Of a stretch of DNA of 64,000 nucleotides, positions 43,852-52,110 are shown in pieces. The stretch covers positions 124,001 through 188,000 of the forward strand of contig NZ_AGFX01000030.1 in the NCBI RefSeq assembly GCF_000236805.1. Direction: 5' to 3'. The notes under the pieces are model-generated. The model saw only the letters and a program-made list of their open reading frames with translations. It made no database searches and was not told the DNA's origin. This stretch comes from Paenibacillus peoriae KCTC 3763. Its GTDB lineage: Bacteria; Bacillota; Bacilli; Paenibacillales; Paenibacillaceae. Each line of letters starts with the position of its first letter. Positions within the stretch are counted from its first letter, which is position 1. The position numbers were made by a program, and so were the translations under genes.

Positions 43852-44193
43852 ATGAGCATGGCTGAATTTAAAGGTAAAGTTAAAAATATTCAAGATACAC
43901 CTTTTGGATATACAGTGTCAGTTATCGGTGGTAAATGGAAAATGGTTATTATTTACCTCCTGGCCGAAAACCAAACGGTTCGCTTTAATGATCTGAAAAG
44001 ACAGATCGGAGCTATTACTTATAAAACATTGAGTTCGCAACTAAAAGAATTGGAAGCGGATGGTCTGGTGAATCGGAAAGAATATCCTCAAGTTCCCCCT
44101 AAAGTCGAGTACAGTCTCACAGATAAAGCGGAAACACTATTACCTGTTTTGGAAGGGTTATGCGAGTGGGGGACCAAAAACCAAACTAATTAA
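43852..44193 (+). CDS. HxlR-family transcriptional regulator
   Basis: The 113-residue protein has the HxlR winged helix: GYTVSVIGGKWKMVIIYLL, RFNDLKRQIGAITYKTLSSQ, LKELEADGLVNRKEY and VEYSLTDKAETL. HxlR proteins typically regulate the divergent neighbour, here the arginase-fold gene. ATG 43852 follows GAAAGGA. An inverted element with GTACG repeats lies in the shared promoter region (43768-43815). Confidence 0.88.
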   Translation: MSMAEFKGKVKNIQDTPFGYTVSVIGGKWKMVIIYLLAENQTVRFNDLKRQIGAITYKTLSSQLKELEADGLVNRKEYPQVPPKVEYSLTDKAETLLPVLEGLCEWGTKNQTN

Positions 44194-44350
44194 ATCCAGT
44201 TTTCAATGTGACCAGTAAGTGCTCTGGCATCGTGTCAAAAACCAAATTTCACCACAGTACGGTTATTTAAAACTGGCTAATGTTTGTTTAGAAAAGTTGT
44301 TTCAATTGATGTGGGCTTACAATATACCAAAAAAGTGGGTGAAATATTAG

Positions 44351-44863
44351 ATGGAAATTGATGAAAATATAAGTGTGGTTCCTTACGATGAAAAATGGAA
44401 TACTTTATTTCAAAGCGAAAAGGCAAATCTTTTGAAGGCTTTCGGAGAAGACGTTATTGATATACAGCACTTCGGAAGCACATCTGTACAAGGAATGATT
44501 GCAAAACCGATTGTTGATGTCTTGATTGGTGTAAAAACGCTTGAATTGAACAACTCTGTCATTAACAATTTAATAGGACTGGGTTATGAAGGATTCGGAG
44601 AAATTGGTGTGGGGAGATTATATTTTCGGAAGCGGCAAGAATATTCCTTTAATCTTGCTGTCGTTATTTGGAACGGAGAGCAATGGGTGAATAATCTTCT
44701 CATCAGAAATTATTTAAGAGATAATCCAGATGTAGCTAAACATTACTCTGAAAAAAAGCTCAAATCCATAAAGAAAGGGTATGCTACATTACTTTCTTAC
44801 TCGGATGAAAAAGCCGATTTCGTATACAATTTACTCGAACAAGCAAAGAAAAGCTTTGAATAG
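44351..44863 (+). CDS. GrpB family protein (UPF0157)
   Basis: The 170-residue protein has the family pattern VVPYDEKWNTLFQSEKANLL, IQHFGSTSVQGMIAKPIVDV and LLIRNYLRDNPDVAKHY. HFGST...KPIVDV is a nucleotidyltransferase-like core. Fused relatives carry dephospho-CoA kinase, but here only the GrpB part is present. The biochemical role is unsettled. Confidence 0.85.
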   Translation: MEIDENISVVPYDEKWNTLFQSEKANLLKAFGEDVIDIQHFGSTSVQGMIAKPIVDVLIGVKTLELNNSVINNLIGLGYEGFGEIGVGRLYFRKRQEYSFNLAVVIWNGEQWVNNLLIRNYLRDNPDVAKHYSEKKLKSIKKGYATLLSYSDEKADFVYNLLEQAKKSFE

Positions 44864-45084
44864 TAGTGTAGCTCTCCAATATACTTTGGCTGGTTACTCG
44901 CATCTGTATCATACATTGTATAAAACTGACACAATGCAAATTGTACTTCCACGTTGGATAAAATAACTTCTTCGACATCCTGACTTTCAAACGGAAATTC
45001 GTTTAAAGTCACTCCGCTTTCCAAAATTCTTCTAACCAATACGTTATTGTTTTCGATGAAATAAACTTCTTGTTGTTTTGTCAA
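44797..45084 (-). CDS. Hypothetical protein overlapping the GrpB gene end
   Basis: A 95-residue frame from TTG 45084 reads TKQQEVYFIENNNVLVRRIL, then NEFPFESQDVEEVIL and ALCQFYTMYD. A ribosome site AAAGGAG precedes an ATG in another frame, so the start may be frameshifted. The C-terminal 22 residues overlap the convergent GrpB gene and are probably not native, suggesting a truncated gene. Confidence 0.35.
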   Translation of the reverse strand: MTKQQEVYFIENNNVLVRRILESGVTLNEFPFESQDVEEVILSNVEVQFALCQFYTMYDTDASNQPKYIGELHYYSKLFFACSSKLYTKSAFSSE

Positions 45085-45149
45085 TCATACAGTAGGCTCC
45101 TTTGAAAAAAGAATATTGACGCATGTTAATATTTGGAGGAAAGTTGAGC

Positions 45150-46493
45150 TTGGATTACAAATTTCGGATTATTTGTATGAAGGGTGGTTATGCCTTGGAA
45201 CATACACCTACGATTTTAGCGGAGCTGGAGGATTATTTGCAGCGAAATGATGTAACGCTGGCACAATTTGCAGAACATTCTGGTGTTCATCAAAGAACGC
45301 TCAATAATTGGATTCTTAAGCATCGTCCTGTTGCTGTACATCAGTTGGATCGAATCACACTGGCAATGGGATTACCAGAGGGCTATTTTTACGACCGATA
45401 CATAGAACATTACATTATTGAACGTTCCCCGGATTGGCGGCGTATTGAACCGGTATTGTTTCGCTGTGTGGAATTGGACAAGCTGGAAGCGATTAAGCGT
45501 ATTGTTGGGCATATTATGGACAACCTACTTTATTCCCCGAAGCTGTTTGATGCGGCAGAAACATTATTCGCACAAGATCGGCATGCTGCTGCGCTGTTGC
45601 TCTATGAGGGGGTTGCGGAAGCAGAAAAGTACCAGCACTCCGAGAGATTAGCCATCTGTCAGTATCGCATATTCACACTTCAGGTTGGGGCCGATCAGGA
45701 GCGGAATTTACAAGCAGCGCTTCAATTCCAATCGTTTGTCAAACGACTCGATGATGTAGACCAACTGGAAGGAATGGTGGATTTAGTTAACGCATTTCGA
45801 TCATTGCGTCGTTGGGATCGTGTCATGGAAGTTGCTAAGGATTTAAAGATTTTAGCCGAAGCTCAATACTCCATGGCACATTTTCTGAAAAAAGAACAAC
45901 ATAAGAAGCCTTTGCGACCGTTATTTTTTTATGTAGCTTTCAGTAATTCACTTATTGGAGGTGCTTATTATGAGCAAGGAAACTATGCGTTAGCTTTGCA
46001 GGCAGCCTATGAATCTGTTGATTTGGAATGGGTGAAAGAGACTGATAGCGAGACGCTGCGCTGGAAAAAGCTATTTCAGGAGTGGGGCGAGGCTAATATG
46101 TGCCTGACCAAGCTCATGGCTGGAGATAGAGAGGTACTTCCAGTATATGCTGATCTTATTGCAAGGAAGAAAGATGAACTTCTTCCGGGGCTATGGAACA
46201 TTATGATCGCAGCCAATCGTTATAACATAGACGTAGATGATATTCTAACTCGATTTGAGCGGGAAATTTCAAACATACATGGTCAAGGAGGAAAACAAAC
46301 CAATGACCAACAAAATATTGACGATCAGCTTGTTGGTTTTTTGAGTGAAGTGGCTGTCTATTATTTATCCAAAGGCAAGTACGAAGAAGGTTTCCAGATT
46401 CTATTAGACAGCATGAGGAAAACAACTATACTAATTGATAAAAGCTTTATTTTTAAGTGCATGAGCCTATTACATAGTCGATTAACTCAATAG
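45150..46493 (+). CDS. HTH-TPR transcriptional regulator (RRNPP-like)
   Basis: The product of about 447 residues has an N-terminal helix-turn-helix (TPTILAELEDYLQRNDVTLA, QFAEHSGVHQRTLNNWI, LDRITLAMGLPEGYF). A long helical repeat domain of TPR type follows (AAALLLYEGVAEAEKYQHSE, GAYYEQGNYALALQAAYESV, YYLSKGKYEEGFQIL). This is the architecture of peptide-sensing RRNPP regulators; Paenibacillus polymyxa has many, described as AloR with AloP peptides. A small hydrophobic gene follows 108 bp downstream. TTG 45150 follows GGAGGAAAG; a second TTG further in has AAGGGTGG, so the start is not certain. Confidence 0.75.
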   Translation: MDYKFRIICMKGGYALEHTPTILAELEDYLQRNDVTLAQFAEHSGVHQRTLNNWILKHRPVAVHQLDRITLAMGLPEGYFYDRYIEHYIIERSPDWRRIEPVLFRCVELDKLEAIKRIVGHIMDNLLYSPKLFDAAETLFAQDRHAAALLLYEGVAEAEKYQHSERLAICQYRIFTLQVGADQERNLQAALQFQSFVKRLDDVDQLEGMVDLVNAFRSLRRWDRVMEVAKDLKILAEAQYSMAHFLKKEQHKKPLRPLFFYVAFSNSLIGGAYYEQGNYALALQAAYESVDLEWVKETDSETLRWKKLFQEWGEANMCLTKLMAGDREVLPVYADLIARKKDELLPGLWNIMIAANRYNIDVDDILTRFEREISNIHGQGGKQTNDQQNIDDQLVGFLSEVAVYYLSKGKYEEGFQILLDSMRKTTILIDKSFIFKCMSLLHSRLTQ

Positions 46494-46601
46494 CTTAATG
46501 AGGATATTTTCTACTGTTAATCAGGGGTATCTAACGAGCTCAAGTGTACTGGTGCTATAGGAACTCTTAAAATATCAGTATCTTTTGGGGGATGTGTTAT
46601 T

Positions 46602-46763
46602 TTGGCTGTTGAAGTCATTTTATTAATAGCGAATATTCTACTTATTCTTCTTTCAATTGTTGGTATTGTGCTACTTATGGGAATATTGTACAGGGTGTAT
46701 ACTTTACTCGGATTACTTATTGCTGAGAAAAAGGATAAAAGAAATCAAATTGTACAAAACTAG
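46602..46763 (+). CDS. Small hydrophobic protein downstream of the HTH-TPR regulator
   Basis: The 53-residue frame starts TTG and reads MAVEVILLIANILLILLSIV, then LYRVYTLLGLLIAEKKDKRN and a short tail IVQN. One long hydrophobic stretch (4-41) is followed by a basic tail. GGGGGATG lies 8 bases before the TTG. Its place right behind an RRNPP-like regulator suggests a secreted signalling-peptide precursor, but it lacks a clear AxA cleavage site and may be a plain small membrane protein. A terminator follows. A decayed copy is at 42561. Confidence 0.5.
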   Translation: MAVEVILLIANILLILLSIVGIVLLMGILYRVYTLLGLLIAEKKDKRNQIVQN

Positions 46764-46780
46764 TTTATTACCAACACTGC

Positions 46781-46819
46781 GCCTCATTTCGACTTTATTA
46801 GTGGAAATGAGGCTTTTTT
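46781..46819 (+). terminator. Intrinsic terminator
   Basis: GCCTCATTTC (46781-46790) pairs exactly with GAAATGAGGC (46804-46813), followed by six T. Confidence 0.85.
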
Positions 46820-46946
46820 GCGTGAGAATTGGAGTCTTCGATTATGCGAACTTTTAGGATGGTCCATTTTTTTGAGGAGCATTATTCACAAATCCAAGAA
46901 ACGTCCTTTTATTCTAAATTATGACATAGAGGAGGGGATCACGCTG

Positions 46947-47108
46947 ATGAATCAAGGTGTGACTTTACTTCATGTCGAGCGAGCCAGGAGGAAACTGTAC
47001 CAAGTCCAGAAAAAGTATGGATTTTTAACACATCCTAAAGTAGTTGAACAATCCAAGAAGTTAGATGATTTGTTAAATCATTACCAAACATGCAAATCAG
47101 AATCTTAA
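46947..47108 (+). CDS. Spo0E-like aspartyl-phosphate phosphatase
   Basis: The 53-residue protein shows the Spo0E family pattern VERARRKLYQVQKKYGFLTH, then VVEQSKKLDDLLNHY. The S-x-x-L-D signature (SKKLD) is present. Such proteins dephosphorylate Spo0A~P and delay sporulation. ATG 46947 follows GAGGAGGGG. The neighbouring DNA-binding gene starts 65 bp downstream. Confidence 0.82.
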   Translation: MNQGVTLLHVERARRKLYQVQKKYGFLTHPKVVEQSKKLDDLLNHYQTCKSES

Positions 47109-47173
47109 GCTTATGAATGTATTACATGCTGCAACATACTACGATTATAAAAACTAGTGTGGAGGTCATAAGG

Positions 47174-47401
47174 TTGAATCGACGAAATCCTGTAACCCCT
47201 TTTGGATGGGAGATCAAACAAAAATTGATCGAGAAAAGAATGGATCAGAAAACGTTTTGCACTACATATCAGATTCCGGCTTCCAGATTGTCCAATCTCA
47301 TTCACGGGACACGCAAGGCCAAAAGATACAGAAAACAAGTATCCGAATTGCTTGGAATTGAAGAAAAATGTATGTTATCTATTTTTGAAAGCTCGGTCTG
47401 A
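47174..47401 (+). CDS. Small helix-turn-helix protein
   Basis: The 75-residue protein reads TPFGWEIKQKLIEKRMDQKT, FCTTYQIPASRLSNLIHGT and SELLGI, a compact XRE-like fold with an unusual long first helix. TTG 47174 follows GGAGGT by 7 bases. It lies after spo0E in the same direction; the target is unknown. Such small regulators are common in Bacillales accessory regions and phage. Confidence 0.65.
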   Translation: MNRRNPVTPFGWEIKQKLIEKRMDQKTFCTTYQIPASRLSNLIHGTRKAKRYRKQVSELLGIEEKCMLSIFESSV

Positions 47402-47652
47402 ACATAAGTATTAATAAAATCAATAACTCCAATCAAATCCCTGGGAAAGAATAAGAGAAAGGAGAGGCGTTCTTCTTCCTAAAATGTAATGAAAAAGAGA
47501 GCCTAAAGGATGCGTGGTATTTTGATGTGCTGGGGAAGTATTTTAACGGGCGTTCGCATACGGCTACTATAGAGCTGTCGGCGCCTTAATTGAGTTGCAA
47601 AAAACGCATAACATTTTTTCGTGTCATGTGTTTTTTGATAAGGTTTGATGCA
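47402..47652 (+). other. Non-coding gap with possible 3' gene scrap
   Basis: A short open stretch (about 47495-47589) reads SLKDAWYFDVLGKYFNGRSH, TATIELSAP, and then stops. It has no start and no recognisable family. It may be the last remnant of a lost gene. Confidence 0.25.
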
Positions 47653-48024
47653 TTATTTCCGCCAAAAATTCGTATATTCTGCTTTATCCTGAATATTAAA
47701 TTCAATCATTTTCTCAAGCAATTCGTAATTTACCGGCTTATTCCACGGAATTCGAAACAAGCCTTTGGTAGCGCTGTAGCCAGCTTGTGCAATGTCACCG
47801 GTAAAGTGCGCAATACCTACTTCTTCGGGTGAAACGCTCAAGTGATGCTTCGCTGTGGAAAAGCCGATGATAAATGTGCCGTGATCGGAAAACATTGGCG
47901 TATTCCACTTGATTTGCGGTTCCAAATTTGGGAATTTATCAGCAACCCACGCCAAAATTCCCTCTGTTCGGTCGCGGTGGTCGGGGTTATCGATACCTGC
48001 CAAATATTTCACAAAAACTTCCAT
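47653..48024 (-). CDS. DUF1801 / YdhG-type iron chaperone-like protein
   Basis: The 123-residue protein starts [20 protein letters not shown] and has [40 protein letters not shown] and [20 protein letters not shown]. This is the DUF1801 (YdhG-like) fold, sometimes called iron chaperone or frataxin-like. ATG 48024 follows AAGGAGGAAGAC; the frame upstream lacks a site. A partial duplicate of its 3' end lies just upstream. Confidence 0.8.
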   Translation of the reverse strand: MEVFVKYLAGIDNPDHRDRTEGILAWVADKFPNLEPQIKWNTPMFSDHGTFIIGFSTAKHHLSVSPEEVGIAHFTGDIAQAGYSATKGLFRIPWNKPVNYELLEKMIEFNIQDKAEYTNFWRK

Positions 48025-48044
48025 GTCTTCCTCCTTCGATATTA

Positions 48045-48200
48045 TTCTATTGTCGCCAAAAATTCGAATTCTTAGCCTTACCCTTGATATTAAATTCAAT
48101 TATCTTCTCAAGCAATTCATAATTAACTGTTCAGTCTATTGAACTCGGTACAAGCGTGAAAAAGCGTGTAGCCAGCTTGTGGGTCGCCTGTACCTGGGCA
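48045..48200 (-). pseudogene. 3' relic of a second DUF1801 gene
   Basis: On the minus strand the segment reads [25 protein letters not shown], then a stop. It matches the C-terminus of the intact neighbour ([25 protein letters not shown]). The upstream part (48130-48200) contains only broken homologous words (YKLAT, GDPQAG-like). The rest of the 48200-48341 gap is GC-richer and non-coding; I see nothing defined in it. Confidence 0.7.
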
Positions 48201-48341
48201 CGATGGCGAGATGTGCCGACTATTATCCTTCCTAGTCCTCGGTGTACACCTGGTTTCACTTGCCTTGGTTAAGACAAGCGGTCATTTTTAATTTTTTTAC
48301 ACCAAAATTTATTTGAATAAATCTTGTATTAATTTTCCATT

Positions 48342-48767
48342 TTACCCGCTAACAATTTCATATGAAACAATGCTATTTTTAGGATTGGCTGAATTGTATT
48401 TATAAATTACTATATTTTTCTCTCCTAAAATGGTTAATTCAAGTTTTCTTTCTTGTTTTGATCTTATAGTGATCCAGTACGAGTCGGACGAGGGGGAACT
48501 TGAATTGGATTTTTTTAGCTGTACTTGCGAAAATTCATTTAATATTTGATGAATTACTTTAGGATCTGACACGGTTATCTTTCTTTCGTTTGTAGAATTA
48601 TCATCTGATTTAATGACTTCAATTGTATCAATCTCTTCCAAATTTACTTGCCCCAAAGCCGCTTCCTTAAAGGTTATAGTCGTTTTAGATGCAAAAATGA
48701 CTCCTATAACAACGATTACTACAAAAAGGATTATGAAACTTAGCACGTATTTTTTTTGTATTTTCAT
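48342..48767 (-). CDS. Membrane-anchored hypothetical protein
   Basis: The 141-residue protein has a basic start and one N-terminal membrane helix (LSFIILFVVIVVIGVIFA, about 8-27). A soluble external domain follows, with an IDTIEVIKSDDNSTNERKIT and SDPKVIHQILNEFSQVQLKK pattern, resembling small DUF5301-type domains. ATG 48767 follows AAGGAGG. It starts 60 bp after the end of another membrane protein gene and is probably co-transcribed with it. Confidence 0.6.
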   Translation of the reverse strand: MKIQKKYVLSFIILFVVIVVIGVIFASKTTITFKEAALGQVNLEEIDTIEVIKSDDNSTNERKITVSDPKVIHQILNEFSQVQLKKSNSSSPSSDSYWITIRSKQERKLELTILGEKNIVIYKYNSANPKNSIVSYEIVSG

Positions 48768-48826
48768 AAATACCTCCTTATAAAATGAATTATGTACAGC
48801 AGTAAACATACAAAAAGAGGGGCAGA

Positions 48827-49189
48827 TCAATTCCGTTCTTTTTGTATGATCTCTTTAAAAGTTATGCCGCTGTAAATGAGGAATTGGGATTCTCCAATTA
48901 GAAAAAGCGACTTATACCACCATGTTTCTTGTGAGATAAATAAAAATAGGATAATTCCGAATGAGATCATAAGCATTATCAGTTCTACAATCGTATCAGT
49001 TATAATACTGGTCCTATGATTATTCTGGTATTTTTCGTACATCGTCCGACTAATCAAACGGATGGCGTATGCACCCATCAACCAATCATAAATATAATGG
49101 GGTGGATTATTATATATAATTCGCACTATTAAGGTAGCCAAGAAAATTATCAAAATAAGAAAAATTGGATTCTTCAGCTTCTTCAGCAT
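48827..49189 (-). CDS. Hypothetical membrane protein
   Basis: The 120-residue protein has about three to four membrane helices (5-22, 66-85, 90-110) with a central loop RTMYEKYQNNHRTS. No family is recognised. It is the first gene of a two-gene AT-rich unit with the membrane-anchored protein at 48342. Confidence 0.6.
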   Translation of the reverse strand: MLKKLKNPIFLILIIFLATLIVRIIYNNPPHYIYDWLMGAYAIRLISRTMYEKYQNNHRTSIITDTIVELIMLMISFGIILFLFISQETWWYKSLFLIGESQFLIYSGITFKEIIQKERN

Positions 49190-49293
49190 AGTTTTCTCCC
49201 CTCACTCCATTTACAATTATTATACAATATCAGTGTGCAGATCGTCGGAAGCCTTCACGAATATACGAGCGAAAAAGGAAGGAGTTGTTAAGT

Positions 49294-49410
49294 ATGACTA
49301 CTGCTCTGATTATAGTAATAGTGGGTATCATTTTTTTCGTCGCGCTTTTTACTTTTTTGCTTATTACTATCAAAAGGTGGATCAATAGGGATCGGAACAA
49401 GATGAATTAA
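49294..49410 (+). CDS. 38-residue single-span membrane protein
   Basis: ATG 49294 follows AAGGAAGGAG. The product reads MTTALIIVIVGIIFFVALFT, then FLLITIKRWINRDRNKMN: one hydrophobic helix (3-26) and a basic tail. Small proteins like this are often toxins or regulatory membrane peptides; nothing here decides the role. Confidence 0.55.
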   Translation: MTTALIIVIVGIIFFVALFTFLLITIKRWINRDRNKMN

Positions 49411-49431
49411 TCAATTTGGAGTTCTTATGGC

Positions 49432-49605
49432 TGATCTAAGGGCCAGTATGCACCGCTGGGTCGCTCTACTCATGTTGATAACTAGAGCGCCTGTGCTGGG
49501 GGAAAGTTCCCCTGCCAGGGCGCTCAATATTCCTGGTGCTCACTATCGTCGCGGCCCACGGAGCGAAGGGCCTTGCTAGATTGTGCATAAAAGGGACCTG
49601 GAAAT
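49432..49605 (+). ncRNA. GC-rich, highly self-complementary segment
   Basis: This stretch stands out from AT-rich surroundings and contains several stems: CGCTCTA...TAGAGCG, GGGGAA-AGTT-CCCC-like, GAGCGCC...GGGCGCTC and GGCCC...GGGCC. It lies just upstream of a lipoprotein gene, so it could be a structured 5' leader or an independent RNA. No known class is recognised. A 51-codon frame also crosses it but looks accidental. Confidence 0.3.
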
Positions 49606-49635
49606 AACGACTCGCTGTAAAATAAGGAGGAACTT

Positions 49636-50520
49636 ATGAAATTCGTTGAGATAATAACTGTAGGAGCGATAGTAGTGTTGACGATTTCAGGGTGCAGTAG
49701 TAAAACTGAAACTCCAAGTTCAAATCAACATCTGCCTCAGAACGAAGTGGAGAATATTGGGATAAACCAGTCAAAGAAAAGTGTACAAGGCAAGGCAACT
49801 ATAGAAACATCTAAAGCAACTGACAAAAAGGTGAATACCATAGATTATTCACAGTATTATAATAACCAAGACGAATCTAAGGTTGTAGTTTCGGGACAGC
49901 AGATTGTATGGAAAAATAAAGATGTTACTTTCACAGCAAAATTAACCAAGGCTAAGGGAAGAGAAGCCGCCGAAGCTAATGAAGTTGTGGATTCCATGAA
50001 AATAAAAAGTAAGCGCGGAGAGCAACTCGTTAAGCTCAACCCACGACCTTTGAGAGTTAACTCACTTTCCTTATCCATAAGCAACCGGGTATCTCTCGAT
50101 GTAAGCGATCATGAGGGGAGTAGACTTATACTAATTAATTTATCCGATGGGACTCAAACTATTGTAAATATGTTTAAGACGAATAACGACGGAGCGGGGA
50201 GTGAAAAGATTGATGCATATAACTGGTCACCTGATGGGAAAAAGATTGCGTTTGGAATCGGTGATCTAGGTTCAAGTTATATCGCAGTATACGATGTAGA
50301 GCGTAAGATCTATACGCAAGTGTCTGATAAGGATTTTATACTGATCTCCTCTATAGTTTGGCATAAAGATGGGAAAAGCTTTGATTTTGTGAGTAAAGGT
50401 GAAGTTTCTCCACAAGCAGTGCTCTATACTTACTCAGAAACACAAAATTCTATTTTAAAGAGGGATTCTTTATCTAAGAATGATGAGCAGAAACTATTTC
50501 AATTAACACCGAAATTTTGA
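49636..50520 (+). CDS. Lipoprotein with beta-propeller-like repeats
   Basis: The 294-residue protein has a lipobox (VVLTISGCSS, Cys at 20). A polar linker follows, then a domain with TolB/WD40-like repeats (YNWSPDGKKIAFGIGDLGSS, IVWHKDGKSFDFVS). It is probably anchored to the outer face of the membrane. The ATG follows AAGGAGG. The function is unknown. Confidence 0.75.
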   Translation: MKFVEIITVGAIVVLTISGCSSKTETPSSNQHLPQNEVENIGINQSKKSVQGKATIETSKATDKKVNTIDYSQYYNNQDESKVVVSGQQIVWKNKDVTFTAKLTKAKGREAAEANEVVDSMKIKSKRGEQLVKLNPRPLRVNSLSLSISNRVSLDVSDHEGSRLILINLSDGTQTIVNMFKTNNDGAGSEKIDAYNWSPDGKKIAFGIGDLGSSYIAVYDVERKIYTQVSDKDFILISSIVWHKDGKSFDFVSKGEVSPQAVLYTYSETQNSILKRDSLSKNDEQKLFQLTPKF

Positions 50521-50639
50521 TTGGGGCATATTAGTACTAAGTTCTACATAAGTCCAGGGTGCGTAAGTCTAGGTGCATTTACTATTTAGAGCTGTACCAA
50601 ACCATTTTTAATTTTAGTGTAATTACAAACTACCGTCGA

Positions 50640-50999
50640 TTCAATTAGTTATCAATAGTGAGGTCGTTAATTCGGATACTCTACCCGTTTCCGTCGCAGG
50701 GAGAACTATGGTTTCTTTGGCTTCATTGAAGCCGCTAAAGCTTTATTTAGTCTGGAATGCTGACAAGAAGACGGTGACTGTCAGAAAAAACACTTACTTT
50801 GGATGTGCCTGCCCAATTGAACAAGAAGCGAGTTGTTGTGCCTTTGCGTTTTATCAGCGAAGCCTTAAAAGCAGAGGTGGAGTGGAAAGCGGAGACGAAC
50901 TATGCCGAGATCGTCTGCACCTTGCAGACGACTCTTATATGGGTCCCGCCGATCTTTGGGCTCTTATCATGTGACCATAACTGGGTGTTTACCATATAG
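50640..50999 (+). pseudogene. Copper amine oxidase N-terminal-type (stalk) domain, frameshifted
   Basis: One frame reads QLVINSEVVNSDTLPVSVAG, RTMVSLASLKPLKLYLVWNA and DKKTVTVRK. After a +1 shift at about 50792 it continues LDVPAQLNKKRVVVPLRFIS, EALKAEVEWKAET. This is the Cu_amine_oxidN1 repeat common in Paenibacillus surface proteins. No start or signal peptide is present, so it is a fragment of a larger, lost gene. Confidence 0.75.
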
Positions 51000-51041
51000 T
51001 GTTATTGTCTATACATCAAAACAAGACAGGGAGTGTATATT

Positions 51042-51254
51042 TTGTACAATACAGATTTTTACCGCGATATGTATATGTGTAACGACCCTAATCAACTTGC
51101 TGGTCAAAATTTTGTAAAGGCGGAGCATTTTGAACGTATGAAAATGGCTAACGCGAACAATCCAGTGTTGTATTTTCAGTTTGCCGAACGAGAATATTAT
51201 CACAAAGCCCTTGCGCATCACTATCAAGGAATTGCTCATGCTGCTGAGAAGTAG
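51042..51254 (+). CDS. Small hypothetical protein
   Basis: The 70-residue protein reads MYNTDFYRDMYMCNDPNQLA, NFVKAEHFERMKMANANNPV, YFQFAEREYYHKALAHHYQG and IAHAAEK. It is rich in aromatic residues, His and Met. TTG 51042 follows GGGAG by 8 bases. It looks like a genuine conserved small protein, but I do not recognise the family. Confidence 0.6.
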   Translation: MYNTDFYRDMYMCNDPNQLAGQNFVKAEHFERMKMANANNPVLYFQFAEREYYHKALAHHYQGIAHAAEK

Positions 51255-51295
51255 CAAATTTATTTTAAGTCAAAATCGAAAATAAATTGGGCAGC

Positions 51296-51325
51296 GGGAA
51301 GCGATTATTCCGCTCCCCATTTTTG
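51296..51325 (+). terminator. Intrinsic terminator
   Basis: GGGAAGCG (51296-51303) pairs with CGCTCCCC (51311-51318) with one mismatch, followed by a T run. Confidence 0.65.
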
Positions 51326-51447
51326 TGTTATCCAAAAATTATCTGATCATCTGAAGACAATAACGACTGGAACAAAGGTCCGTTCGCACACAAAAGAAAG
51401 ATGCTTTCCTGGCAGCCTTTTTATCGTTTTTGGGACACCCCCGGATG

Positions 51448-52110
51448 TCAGATGCTCGACACTACCTTTTTTTTCAATTCCTCGACCGCAGCCCGAATCT
51501 GCTCTGCCTGCGTTACGGCGGAAATCACCGCTACACCATCCGCACCCGCACGTATCACTTCCTCTACACGATCCACCGTAATGCCCCCGATCCCGACGAT
51601 TGGTACATCCATTCCCGCTTTGCGCAGCTCATACAATATGGCCGGACCCTGCACGGCATGGGCATCATCCTTGGAGATGGTCGGATAGATGGGCCCCACG
51701 CCGAGATAGTCTGCACCTTGCAGGATGGCGCGGCGGGCTTCCTCAATCGTATGGGCGGAAACGCCGAGAATCCGGTTTCCGATCCGCTTGCGGACGGAAG
51801 CGGCCGATTCGTCGTCCTGACCAATGTGAACGCCGTCGGCGCCGAGCTCAAGAGCCAACTCTACATCGTCATTCACGATGAAGGGAACCCCCATACGGCG
51901 GCACTGGTCTTGTAGCCGACGTGCCAGTTCAATCCTGGGAGCGCCTGTTAACGCACCACGGCCCTTTTCCCGGAACTGGACCATGGTTGCGCCGCCAGCC
52001 AGAGCCTCCTGCACGACCCAGCCTGGTTCCGCGAGGCAATTCACGCTTCCTAGCACCAGGTACATCTGTAGATGGCGGCGCACCGCCTCCGACAATATTC
52101 TGCTGCTCAT
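51448..52110 (-). CDS. thiE: Thiamine-phosphate synthase
   Basis: The 220-residue TIM-barrel enzyme joins HMP-PP and thiazole phosphate. Family blocks are ATMVQFREKGRGALTGAPR, VPFIVNDDVELALELGADGV, HIGQDDESA, LGVGPIYPTISKDDA, PIVGIGGITVDRVEEVIRAG and ADGVAVISAV. ATG 52110 follows AGGAGG and overlaps the thiD stop by 4 bases. It is the last gene of the tenA-thiM-thiD-thiE operon. Confidence 0.95.
   Translation of the reverse strand: MSSRILSEAVRRHLQMYLVLGSVNCLAEPGWVVQEALAGGATMVQFREKGRGALTGAPRIELARRLQDQCRRMGVPFIVNDDVELALELGADGVHIGQDDESAASVRKRIGNRILGVSAHTIEEARRAILQGADYLGVGPIYPTISKDDAHAVQGPAILYELRKAGMDVPIVGIGGITVDRVEEVIRAGADGVAVISAVTQAEQIRAAVEELKKKVVSSI

Noticed and set aside
49438-49590. 51-codon frame in the GC-rich block
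   Set aside because: It has no ribosome site and its length is within chance for GC-rich DNA; the dense stems suggest RNA structure instead.
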